Origin: Paramacrobiotus metropolitanus
Lineage: Eukaryota > Tardigrada > Eutardigrada > Parachela > Macrobiotidae
Assembly (NCBI RefSeq): GCF_019649055.1
Contig: NW_026570231.1
Coordinates: 1,178,001 to 1,242,000, forward strand
DNA: 64,000 nt
Direction of reading: 5' to 3'
A program made the position numbers and the translations under genes. Shown here in pieces: positions 25,715-37,500 of this stretch. Each line of letters begins with the position of its first letter. Positions within the stretch are counted from its first letter, which is position 1. Below the pieces are notes generated by a model. It was given only the letters and a program-made list of their open reading frames with translations. It ran no database searches and had not been told where the DNA came from.

Positions 25715-26431
25715 TTTTTATCACTGTTTATGATGAGAAGCCGTTGTTGTGCCTTTGCATTTATTTATTTTGTGTGATGATCTTCCTTTTGTCATCCCTG
25801 TATAGACGCTGCAGATTTTAGATTTTTAAGGGTTTTATGGACGTCCTGTTTTTGAGAACAGTTCTGGTGATTGCGGCGATGGTGAATGCAAACGGCTGAT
25901 TGATCCCTTCTGCTTTGGTAATTGTGATAAATCCTGAGCTGTTTTTTCGTGGATTTATTTTCGGCTTGCGTGCTTTGTCGAAGTTTTCAAATGTGTGATA
26001 TGTAAGAGCTATCACTGTTGAAAAATTTTGAGTAAACTACCGTTTTTCAGTACTGCAAGCATCTGATCATCAGATTTTTTTGTAAAATCTAGAGTTACAT
26101 AATATTACGATATTTATGGCATGCGAGAAACGACGTGTTGGCGCAATGACTTATATCCAGTGGAGTTCCCAAAAAAAATCCAGTTCGTAGTTGATGTCGG
26201 CGCAACGATTTCTACGTGAGTATAATAATTTCAGTATAAGATACTCCGTAACAGCATCGCATATTAGCTTGTTAACGTTTCTACTGTTTTTCTTTACAGT
26301 GTTCAACATAACGGGCAGCTCATTCTTTGGGCGGCACGTCAACACGTTTGCTTGCACTTGTTGTTTGGTACAATGATTAGCTAACAATGTCCAACAATGT
26401 TGAAAACAGCGGCACTGATTTATGAAGAGAA
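25715..26431. other. Convergent 3' region between PHKA and the PAN/ZP gene
   Basis: PHKA ends at 25714 (plus) and the PAN/ZP gene ends at 26432 (minus), so the two 3' UTRs meet here. No exon or RNA gene seen, and no canonical poly(A) signal close to either stop was identified with confidence. Confidence 0.45.
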
Positions 26432-29400
26432 TCACTTTCTTGTGACGTAATGATTAGGATAGGCAAATTCTTTGGATGCGGCAGTGGCATAGTAGCTGGA
26501 CGGTCGTCTTGATCGTTTATTGGTCATAAGGAAAAATACGATCATGGCAATAAGCAGTACAAAGAAGGACCCCGCGATTACTGCCAAAACGATGGCTATC
26601 AACTGGTACGTTGCATCACAGGTTGCCGCTGGAGGTGTTGGATAAACCAGTACTGAGGAATCTAAGAAATAATTTACTACGGTAATCATGTGCATATCTG
26701 CAATGGCATCCTTATTGGAGACTTGGAAAGGTCATGCAGTTAGCGTTATGGTACAATCGATCTGGTTTTGACCTTGCGATCCGAGAAACTAAATTTTGGT
26801 AGGGCAAGTAAAACTGAAAAGCCTGGTAAACTTACTTAGTTTAGAATGTGACACTTGAGCCAAATTCCTAGTTGGAATGTCATCGAGAATAATTAGTGTG
26901 TTTTTGACGCTGTCAGCACTGGGGATTTCGGTCGCAGATTCGCGCTTCTTCCTTCTGCCGAATGATTTAATTCCTGTACAGTCCGCCTGGAATCAGAGAA
27001 TAAAACTGATGTCAGTAAACACTTATAACTTATGGTTAGAATTACAAGTCTACAACATTATAATAAATGGAAGTACTTCGACATAACAGCTCCATGTAAG
27101 TCAGCTCAATTTTACTAACTGAAATTTTTTAAATATTAGGATTCTTTTGCGTTAGCTTAAAGCGAACTGATCTTTTGTGACAGTTTAAAACGAGTACATG
27201 GAACCAGAGCGAGCACAACTTTGGATGTTTAATGTTTTTAAATGTGCTATACCGGTGGGCAGGCGTCAACGCAATAATCGATTGTGCACTGATAGAACAC
27301 TTGAAACGATTTGCGAAAGCGAAAGGCCAGGAACTGAGTTTCCAGTGCCGATCCATTTCTCTGCAACTGTGGAAACACTTCAGGATGAAGCGGACATCCT
27401 TTGTCGTTGATCAAGTCAAGAAACTCGCTGGGGTTTTCGCCTTGTGCTCGGCAGTTTCTTGCAAATATTCCGTAAGGACCTGATAAAAAAGGGCAGAATT
27501 AGTTAACTTGATAAAAAAGGGCAGAATTAGTAAATTATAATGCACAACGTACTGGCTTTGCTGAGTTCAACTCGAAACACCATATTGTCGCCAACCCTGG
27601 AAGCATAACGCAACGTATAGGTTCCGTTAGTAAATAAACGTTAACTAAAACTTAATAGTACTGTGCAGATAGTACTATACAAAATGTTAGCTTTTCATTA
27701 TGCAATTACTTAAAGTATTTAACAAACAAACAATAACAAAACAAAATAATATATTTATTCATTTAAATAATTTAGTCGTATATTATTAAACATGAATTTA
27801 TAACCTTACAAACAACCACAATCCCCGTATTGCATACGTTTGTACTAGTAAAAATCATACTGCTTTTTATAATTATTTGCATTTCTGTCTATTAATTTTT
27901 ATGAAGGCATACAAAATGTATTGCTATTATATAATGACGCACACGTATTTATTACGCAGTATTTGCAAATACGGTACAGTATCTACCACGGTATATCTAT
28001 AGTGTCTATCTATGTTTTAGTTAGTATCTACCAGCGCAGGCTTGTTGTTCTGTTAATTGGCTATTGCCCGAATAAAAATAGGGTGAGACTATAGGCACCC
28101 CTTTCACCCCCGTTTGCTAAAGGCACCCCCTTTTGCACCCTGTTTTACTATAGGCACCCCTTTTTTGTTAGATAATTCTCACACCCCGTCTTTTTCCGCG
28201 GACTATAGGTAACCATTTTTATTTTTTTTAGCAAAGCACTGACTAAGATTTTTTGAAAGTTTTTTTGGTTGACATAGATTTTTTTGACGATTTGAAGGCA
28301 TCACATAAAAAGTTGTACTAAAAACTCCATCCGACAATGGGCCGCTTTCAGATCGTCTGACTATGAATGTTTAGAAGCCTTGAAGGCAGATTCAAATGTG
28401 GAAAAAGCCGAATAACTGTCCTGAAAGTCGTTTTCTACTTTTCTTGGATAGCGGTTGGATAGACCAGATCACTGTCAGATCGTGATTATCTTCGGATGGG
28501 CTACTTATTACAGACTGTCAGACATTATCACTACATAGCAGTTTTTGCTGCTTTATTATTACAAATTTTGACAGAAATTGCACCGTTATTATTACAATGC
28601 AGTTCATATTACAAGAGAAAAAATTCTGGAGCCGGTAGTGCAACGACTTTCTGTATTCTAAGGTCAAGAAATTCGACCTTAAAAATAGCATTAACGGATA
28701 AAATAGGGGTGCCTATAGCTTTCGCACGCAACGGGGTGCAGAGATTGATTAATCGAAAAGGGGTGCCTATAGTCTGCGGGGGTGCGAAAGGGGGTGCCTA
28801 TAGATAACGGGGGTGAAAGGGGGTGCCTATAGCCATTTCCATAAAAATATCATCAATTACTGTAGTAAAAAAATACGGTATACGGATGTCAGAAGTAAGT
28901 ACCTAACTAACCAGTCATTAGGCGCTGCACTATTGTACCTTTTGTAGCTTTTCAAAATAATAGTGTTGAGTAAAATACGGGTATTGTCATCAAGTATACC
29001 AGTTTAATAATACTGCTACTGTTTTTTAATACTGTAATACTGTTTGTGGGTTGGTCTACAATATATTCGCATTTCGCATATGGACTTTTTTTCAAACCAG
29101 TTTCTCGTGAAACCGAAATCAGAGAGACGCAGTAAGTAATACCGCAGTCAGTACAGTATAACATTCGGTGATGTACTCGTATTTACCTTGCCACATTCAC
29201 ATCATTGGCATCCATGTTAATCAGACGAATAACGGGATCTGGGCGGGGCACTTTGAGGCTCATTTCCATGGGAGTCATCTGAAATTAATTATGACGAATG
29301 TGGTTTTTCTAAAACAGATACACTTCACTAGATGGCAGCAAACAAGTATTGTATGCTTACCTGCCCAATTTCCATCGGCTTATGGCTGCAACAGTAGGTA

Positions 29401-31920
29401 ATTTTTACATGCTTGATGGACTGTATAATAGCGAAATAACAGGTTCCTACGTACCTGATCTCAAGGTCGCTAAGATCGTACTGACAGCTGATTTTAAATC
29501 TTCGATCTCGTCGGGTGACCTTAAGAAATCACAGTTGCAGCACACAATTCACGTGTATAACATCTTAGTGCAAAAGAAAGTCCATGCTTACGATAAGGTC
29601 ATCCCATTGGATGATGATGACATTTTCGTACAATCCATTTCCCTAAAACGCACGTAAACTGATTCACAGCTAAAGATTATCAGACAACATCCGCACAGTC
29701 TTGCTTATAATAAGAAAGTTACCCAGATAAATTTAAAGATGGGATACACTATATATGTAACTGTGCTGTTAATACTGTAAATGTGTTGACTGCTCGCGAT
29801 CGTGTTCGTTCAAGTTATTTGCAGGTTATGTCGAACTACAGATACAACACCACATAATACTGTTTCTGCCAAAAACTGAAATATACCGTATAGCGTGTGC
29901 CACATGTTCCTTGTAAAGGGATCTCAAGAGTAAAATTTCGCTGATTAGACAGATCGGCTTGACAGGACTTTTCAAAGATCCCTTCGGGATAAACCAGCCC
30001 CGAAAAGGGCTCGGTTGACCTGCCTTGTACAACAATGCGATCCGGTCCACACTCGAAAGCGACTGCAAAAAACAACAGTTTTTAAAGTTGTAGTAATAAC
30101 ACACGCACGATGCTTTAGTGAACTGCACAGAAGTCAGTCAACTTCAAGTTCATTGCCACTTTCGTAAATTTGCGACAACTGGGCATGCAGGAAATATGTC
30201 TCGCTGTGCACATATCTGTATACTCGATACACGCATGACTTTGTATACTGCATGAAGTACGGAAGATTACGTTTTTGCATCGATAAAACTACCTACAATG
30301 TCGTCTCTATGAACAATTACGAACGGCAAAGTTGTTTTACTGAAGCGTTAGCATATTTAGCATATTTTAATTTCCGTTTCGTGAAGGCGGCTTTAGTTTG
30401 CCGTTAACTCAAATAAATTCAAACTGCAGTACCACCAAACACTTATACACATATAATGAAGCACAATTAAGCTGTTGAACAATGATTGTTTTCACTGGAA
30501 CCATGTGGCCACTACGGTATTCATGTCACCTCAGTGCCAGGATTAGAGTGTAACGCAAGAGGATAAACCGTTATACTGTTGCTGTGCCGCATCTCAATAA
30601 CTTTTAGATACGAAAAAATTGTTTCTATCCGTTGTAACCTTAATGCAAGATCTAAAATGCTATATATTAAACTGGTTGTTCGTAAGCAGAGACTTTCATT
30701 CTCATAATGAAGCCGATGAATAGTTTTGCTGCATATCTCCATAAAAGACGCCTGCAGTTATTACGTTGGCTTCTACTTTATTTTTATCTAATTGCATATA
30801 TGTGCTTAATTATGTCGTTTTGTTTTCGTAAAACGTCTTGAAATAAAAGTTTTATTATGCTGCTTTTAAAACATCTGTTTTGCTAACTAGACAAGCTAAT
30901 CCGCATTTAAAGGGTAATTTTTAAAGAGGCTTTTGTCGCTCAGTTTTTATTACAATATTTGTTTACGACTCATTAGGGCCATTGTTTCGTCCGTGCCACT
31001 GCCAGGTACACATACGCATAAGCGTACCGGCTCGTATTACAAATGTTGGGTACAGGCAATGACCTCTGTATGTACGGCTGCGTTTCGGCAGAGAACATGA
31101 GTAGTCAAATGTACTTACGTTCCATGCATCCCTCTCGAGACTTCTCGTAATAAGCGAAATTTTGAATTAGTCCGTTATCATTAAAGAGATTTGTTTGGGA
31201 ATGGCGATTGTACTGGCTGAGCATGCATTCGGTTAATCCATTGTCGAGTATTCCAAAACTGAATGACTGGCAGGCTGTTAGGAAAATGCATTTATCTTGA
31301 CACTCCAAATCCGTGATATTGGTCAGCTGCTGCAGTGCATAGTCTTTCTTTATCCGGCCTAACAACCGTGTAAAACTGACGCACTCTTCGGCTCCCGGTT
31401 GTAGTATTTCCTGTGATAAAGGAGTTCCGGTCACATTCGGCGTTGCGGGGTGGACGAACGCGGCAAAGTTAGATAACCCTGTTAACACACAGTTAGAACA
31501 AAATTGTAGAAAGGGAAACATGGCATTTCCTACCGTTTAACATTTATTTTGCAACATGCTTCCACACTTTCCAATATGGTGAAGATAGTCAAGTATATGC
31601 TGAGAATATTCTTACATTTCAAGTATTTATCACGGCATAAGCTCATACTTGAACGTGAGAGCAAATTAAAAAGTAAACTGTTTTAACATGACAAGATTAT
31701 TTTTTTTCAATAAAGTCATTCAAAATTGCGGAGTTTTCTGAGCGAAAAGTAAGTGTAATTATTATATAAATACACACTTCATACTCAATACGTATCTGTG
31801 TGCGTATTTGGTTTACATTTTTAACCCACTAAATAAATGCGTTTTCACTTGCTTACCAATAATTACAGGAAATAATACTCCAAAATCAGGAATTCCCATT
31901 CTTATTATATTTACAACCAT
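26432..31920 (-). CDS. PAN/apple plus zona pellucida (ZP) domain transmembrane protein, 11 exons
   Basis: Exons on the minus strand: 31857-31920, 31119-31478, 29887-30062, 29592-29642, 29455-29519, 29361-29385, 29187-29278, 27553-27596, 27253-27479, 26836-26986 and 26432-26661. Phases agree; 494 residues. Exon 1 plus the start of exon 2 give a hydrophobic signal peptide. Exon 2 is one PAN/apple-like domain (about 40-140, six cysteines including ECQDKC and ACQSF). ZP-N starts at AFECGPDRIVV with NGLYENVIIIQWDDLI. ZP-C has YGIFARNCRAQ, DKGCPLHPEVFP, AFRFRKSFQVFYQC. It is followed by a dibasic cleavage site GRRKKR (383 is the last Arg), a spacer, one transmembrane helix (about 438-464) and a short tail. 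This order matches ZP proteins that polymerise in apical extracellular matrix after furin-type cleavage, such as nematode and insect NOAH, NompA or LET-653 types; which one is not clear, as only one PAN is present. Intron 7 carries a TIR element. Confidence 0.9.
27481..27531. repeat. 28-bp tandem duplication covering a 3' splice region
   Basis: TGATAAAAAAGGGCAGAATT occurs twice (from 27481 and from 27509). Read on the minus strand it is a duplicated branch/pyrimidine-tract segment just upstream of the acceptor of exon 9 of the PAN/ZP gene. Only the copy next to the exon gives the in-frame acceptor. Confidence 0.8.
28081..28840. mobile_element. Non-autonomous TIR element, copy B (CTATAGGCACCCC family), inside PAN/ZP intron 7
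   Basis: 760 bp flanked by a perfect 9-bp duplication ATAAAAATA (28072-28080 and 28841-28849). It starts GGGTGAGACTATAGGCACCC and ends GGGTGCCTATAGCCATTTCC like copy A. Left arm has four and right arm four CTATAGGCACCCC-type units, some diverged. The segment just inside the left arm (T-runs, then TTTTTTTGACGAT) is alignable to copy A; the rest of the interior differs. A short plus-strand frame inside reaches into the right arm and looks non-functional. Confidence 0.85.
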
Positions 31921-34578
31921 GAACGCCAGTAAGTACGTAAGAAGCTTGTGTTACTACCGGCTTGGAATGGGATAAGGTCAACCGGAAGTAACTTCGCTAC
32001 TTCAGCAACTATTTTAATTAAAAGCTTCCGTCTATCATAAAAAGTGAAAGTAAAGAACAACCCTATGGACGTATCAGTTCAGTTACGTTGAAGAAGAAAA
32101 CGAAAACGAAGCTAATATGGATTTTCATAACTCACGCGTGGCATGAGAAGTTGGCCACACCAACTGCAAGGTGAATGTCTCGCTACCTGCGGCCTCTGGC
32201 TATTTTAAAGTCACAATATTCTTTTTGTAAATTATTATCTTCTTCGCAATTGATATTCACTGAATCATTGCGATTTCCGGACATGAAGACAAGAAAGAAT
32301 GAGCTTGTTATGCAGTTTCCGCATATTTAATTTGCGCCGAGATACCAGCATTTGCACAGCGCGACTCTTCTTTTCGGTGATTTTTTTTCGGAAGTTTTTA
32401 ATGCAACGACGCAACTATAGTGATACCTACCTAAAGATGATTGCATACAGTATTATACACTTGAATTCCGCGTCGGATTTTGCTACATATGAGACCAAAA
32501 TTTAGAAATACCACAGTCTTTTTGCTTGTAATCGTTATTGCAATACGAGGACATTTGGGTGCTGTGAACATTCCCTGCACGATTAGGCTGCGATGAACAG
32601 CTGGTTAGCCGTGGCTCGCAACGCTACTGATATCACAGTCTGAATGCAAACGGCTACAAATTTAGCCGGCTGTTCATCGCAGCCTAATCGTGCAGGGTAT
32701 GTTCACAGCACCCAAATGTCCTCGTATCGTGACAGTTGAGTACCCACTGACCACATAAATGTAAATGTGCATGCTTTATTTTATAAGCTAGACGAGTGGC
32801 GATTCTTATTTTGCACATGTTCTTCTAATTAATAACTGCTTAATATGATAATATCCAGTTTATCGAAACTGATTTTCTCCGATTACCATAACGTATTACA
32901 TTTGCTGATGTTGGCGAAAATTCCTGCTCGAGCAATTTGTACGAGAGTGTATATGTGGCCAAGTTTAATGCATGATGGTGTTGCTATTGTTTGGTATGTT
33001 TGTCATTGAGGCTTGCGGTATAAATTACGGTGTCCATGGCGGTAAATGACCATCAGCATGGCACTCCAGTCGACGGGTGGTATAAGTGAGAGTGGAAAGA
33101 GCCGGCCACAACAGTTTCAAGATGTCAAGTGAACAAACAACATCTATTAAGTGAAATGAACGCTTCGTTCATCAACGATCTATACTAGCATACAAAATGC
33201 CATCCGACCGTTTTTCATCGTCAGCATCCACACGATAACACCCCGTACGTGTAACGAGCAGTAGACAACGGCGGCTCTAACTGCTAGACGGAAATTACGG
33301 GCTCAACAGATATACGGTATAATGTGCACTGCCAGCGGAAATTGCTAACAACTGATCTGACCGACGGCTTCTCTGTCGCGATAAGGCTCGTTGATCGCTC
33401 TGAAATTGCCTTCAACCAGTACTCGTACAATGACGGACATCAGGTTTTATATGCAGCCTTGAAGCACTAAGTAGTGAGACTTTGTTTTGATTCTAGTTCG
33501 TCTTTGTAGAAGGCTACTACGTAGTATTTGTAAATTTATCTACGACACGCCTGATTTCCTCTGCCATAATCCTACCGACTATTACTCGAAAAATGAGAGT
33601 TAATATTTGCATGCGGCGTTGTAAGCGGCCCATGTGCCGATACTAATCGAATTATTTGTCCTAACATGGAGCCGCAATTCTATACTTATTTCTTGTTAAT
33701 TGTCATTGAGATGCAGTTATTTATAAATAAATAAAAAATATATATGGAGAGACCAGCGCAAGGCCGCTAACTTGAAAATCACCACATTATCTCATCTTTT
33801 GTTCTTTAAATTTTGGGTGGCCAACAGTAACTAAGCCAATAGAGCCTAAGCCGGACCTATGTCGATACTGCGGCAACAATGGTACTAACCGGTACGTCCC
33901 GCACGAAAGTGATGCGGAAAAACTATGCTGATTTGGTCATGTTTCTGTATATTTCCAATTAAACTTTGCGCAAATTCGAGTGTTGCTGTTATGTAGTTAG
34001 TTGGTCGTCTCTAAATCGCATCCCAGGTATGCGCTCAGATACGGACGTTTCATCGCTTGCGCACATTTTAACAGCACTTTGCAGAACGTCCAATTTTCCA
34101 ACGGAGCTGGCGCGAAATCCGATCGACTTCGACCATTGAATTTCTAGCCAACTGGGCTTTTAATTGAAGGAGAAAAATATAATAGCATAGATTTTTTAAA
34201 AGTCGTTAGTTTCAGAAATCGTGCAGAATAAACGAATCCAGAATGCGCACGTTCGCATTCTGACCGCATCACTTTCGTGTGGGGGTATACGAAAACGGAA
34301 ATAAAAGGCGCTCGCTTAAAAAAAATCGCTTTAAACGCTTGTCATTAACGGACTTGATGAATGAGATACTTTGTAATATGGAACCATGGACGACGCGAAT
34401 AACCCGTATACGAACCGTCAAGTTTTATTCGATAAATTTATTGATTATGTAGTATTCCCAGGGTTTAATTTTGTGTTATTTCAAAGGTTGCTGTTTTGAA
34501 AAAACGTAGCTTGAATGCTGAGTTCATGACAGCTCATTTTGTGAACAAGCGATCCCAAATGAATCATGACATATTCCT
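31921..34578. other. Intergenic region with one hairpin MITE
   Basis: 2.7 kb between the PAN/ZP gene start and the 3' end of the two-pass membrane protein gene. Apart from the hairpin element at 32546-32724 and minus-strand AATAAA signals near 34424-34443 (fitting the gene that stops at 34579), no exon, RNA gene or other repeat was recognised. Confidence 0.45.
32546..32724. mobile_element. Hairpin MITE with 59-bp terminal inverted repeats (Tc1/mariner-type by duplication)
   Basis: 179 bp. Arms 32546-32604 and 32666-32724 are inverted repeats of 59 bp with only two mismatches, starting CGAGGACATTTGGGTGCTGT. The 61-bp middle is unique. The element is bordered by TA on both sides (32544-32545 and 32725-32726), the target duplication of Tc1/mariner elements. 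No coding capacity. Near-identity of the arms suggests a recent insertion or gene-conversion between arms. Confidence 0.85.
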
Positions 34579-37500
34579 CTACAGTTGAGCAAGAAGCTCA
34601 ATACTTGAGCCAAGGCCAGCTTTAGGAGGGGAAAACTCCGCTGAATCATATAAGCGTCCCCGTGATTCCCCGTTGATATTGTATCGGCTAAGCCTGACTC
34701 CTTCATCCTCGTAGACAATCGCACTGGCATAGTTCTCATTGAATATCGCGTTGACATGCTGCAGCGATCGGCGTTCCCTTCCTGACCGGCGCTCCTCTGA
34801 CCCAGATCGGTAGCTGGGCGGCGCCGAAGCGGGATGATGCTGCAGTGGCCGTAGCGTGGCCATGGTCGCCAGTTGTTGTGGTTGTAGCTGATTTAACAAT
34901 GGCAGCGGATTAGACCGATCAATAGGCTGCCTGTAGCCGGGTGGCGGGGTGCGTGTGTTCCCATGGCATTCAGTCCGGTCAAGTAAAGTTCTGACTCTGT
35001 TGATCAGTGCGCGTTGTTGTTAAATAATATTGGTCAGATGTCTATTATTATAAATGGTAAAGAATACAATGTGTGCGTATTAATGGGTACGCTCATATGC
35101 GAGCGTTTACTGAGCGTAAATGTGTGTATTACGGCTCGACGTGACTAAAGCCCGGAAGTGGTCAGCCAACTAACCTATAATCCGCCATGGATGCGTAGTA
35201 AGAGGGCGGAGGCGGACGGAATTGAAATTCGTAGCAGTAGCCGGGCGCTGGTGCGGCTGATGCTGGTGGACAGCCGCCACGACGGCCAAATGAATTGCGA
35301 AGCACATAGGCAGCAAACGGGCCTGATGGTGCTCTTCGGAAGCTCTGCAATGCTGGTGAAGTGGCCCGAACGGAACCCAAGCCCAGTATGCGCCGAAGTG
35401 AGCTGGTGTCCGAGCCGGCTTGGTTGTTTGTTAGACGCCAGGCAATGCCGGACACTGTCAATAATTATCGTCATCACACTGATTACAAATGCAGCGTGCA
35501 CCACTAATTTTATTGTGCTCAACAGTATAGTACGTTTATGACGTCTGTCTAGCGCACAATGCGTGGTTCTTGCACTTACCGGTCAGTAAAATAATTCCCA
35601 CACCTGCAATTCAAAACCAGATACGCATTATAATCACAACAAAGTTCTTTCGCCTAGAGTTTTTGTTGTTACAATAATCAGGTCCACCAATAAAGTATAG
35701 GGCGCATATTTCAAATCAGTTTTAGTTTTCCCAAAAATTATTGGTTTTACATAGTTTCCCACAAATTATGAAAGCACATTCTCAAGCTGTTTTTTCTCAA
35801 GTTTCCCCCAAATTATGAAAAGCGCATCCTCAGGCTCTCTAGCTATACTTCGAACTCATCAAAGTACACTGTTTTGTACCGCATTTTACACCCTTTTTCT
35901 ATCACCGTTTGTAATTTTTTTAATAATGACTGACTTAAAAAATAATTTGCTTGTGAAAATACTGTGAACGAATTTGTTACCGTTACCTCCATTAATTGCT
36001 CAATTGTGTTAAACTTTGTGGTGTAAAAGCTGATTATACCATTTACTTATAGCCCTTATAGGCTATAATCGGTTATGACGATTTCAGAAATTAATTTCCG
36101 ACAACTCATTCCACAAACTGCAATATAATCCATCCCAAAATTTTTACAGATTGGACAAATAAACCCCTGCTTCCGCACTAGAATGTTCTAATGATTATGC
36201 CGCATTAAGGAAGTTACTGGACAGTCATAATCATTTCATAGTTAACTACGTTTTAGAATGCTGGCGGGCTTGTATTTGTAGTGGTTAGAAATAACATACT
36301 ATAATTATGGCTGCATTTGGAACCGTGGCCGATTAATTAATCTTCCGAAATTCTGTTAAATTCTGTAAAACTTTGGGCTTAACATGTCGTGATTCCCATG
36401 ATAACTTTTAGGATGCAGGAGTAAACCCACTATGGTTACGACAGTCTGAAAATTTTGTGACTGATTGACAGGAATGTTTGTGTACGATCACAAATAATGA
36501 TCATGCATTAATCTGATATTAACAACATTCTATGAATGCGTCAATATTTTGCTAGGATCATTCCAAGCATTCTTGAAACTCCAGGCAAACAACACCAAAA
36601 TTATGGTAACGTTAATATTATTTAAATTTTTTTGGTGCACTTATACAGAGTTTGATAGCTGCTGTTTTTACGAAATTTAAACCACTGTCGTAAAAGAGCT
36701 GTTACGATGTGATAGTTGAATAAATAAACTCCTGGAGTAAAACAGTGGTGCTAGTATGTACACCGGTACACAGTATTTGAAATTTCTGCGCAGTATTAAA
36801 TTAGCGCACAATGGTCAACAAGGACACTGCTGCATACAGTGTCGAACGTGTAATACAAATATGCCGGCAGTAAGCAAACAGTGAATACTGCTTTCTCCAA
36901 AGAAAATCAGTATAAACAAAGGGTCAAGAAAATATTAAATAAATTTAAGTGAGACAAACGTCATGAAATTGATTTTCCTGTTTTGCATTTTGGCACGGGT
37001 TTTTAAGAGCGCTCTCTCGAAAAGTCATACAAAATCCACATACCGTAAACTCTGTTACGACACAACGAGAAATAACATTTATGTTTGGATGCCATCTGAC
37101 AATCTTGCATAAAATAACTCGTCAAAAGCAAAAAGTACAAAACTTTACACTTAAGGACGACACTAGCAAGGCCAAGCACGAAGGAGTGCGACCGGCATTA
37201 AAGGCGTTGTATAACCATAAAACACATTAATTGCGCTTCCGTACATGATTGTTATAAAATCGTTATTTCGTAACATTGTAATCCAGTGCGATTTCCGACA
37301 CCTGGTTGTGCTATTGCATGTAAAACAATTTATACATGTGTTTCCACTGTAAGATGTTTGCATTAATTCCTTTAACTAGAAAATTTTAAACGTCTGTATT
37401 CATTAACCCTCCCTCTTTATGAATACAAACATACAATAACCATCAGTTAGGTGCTACAATTTTAATTTCAACACATTGAAAGTTTGTTAATAATTTCTTA

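Noticed and set aside
4540-31920. Three unrelated gene models (SNAPC3, MEX3, PAN/ZP) each total 1485 coding bases
   Set aside because: Checked exon by exon; the sums are independent and no sequence similarity links the proteins, so this is coincidence.
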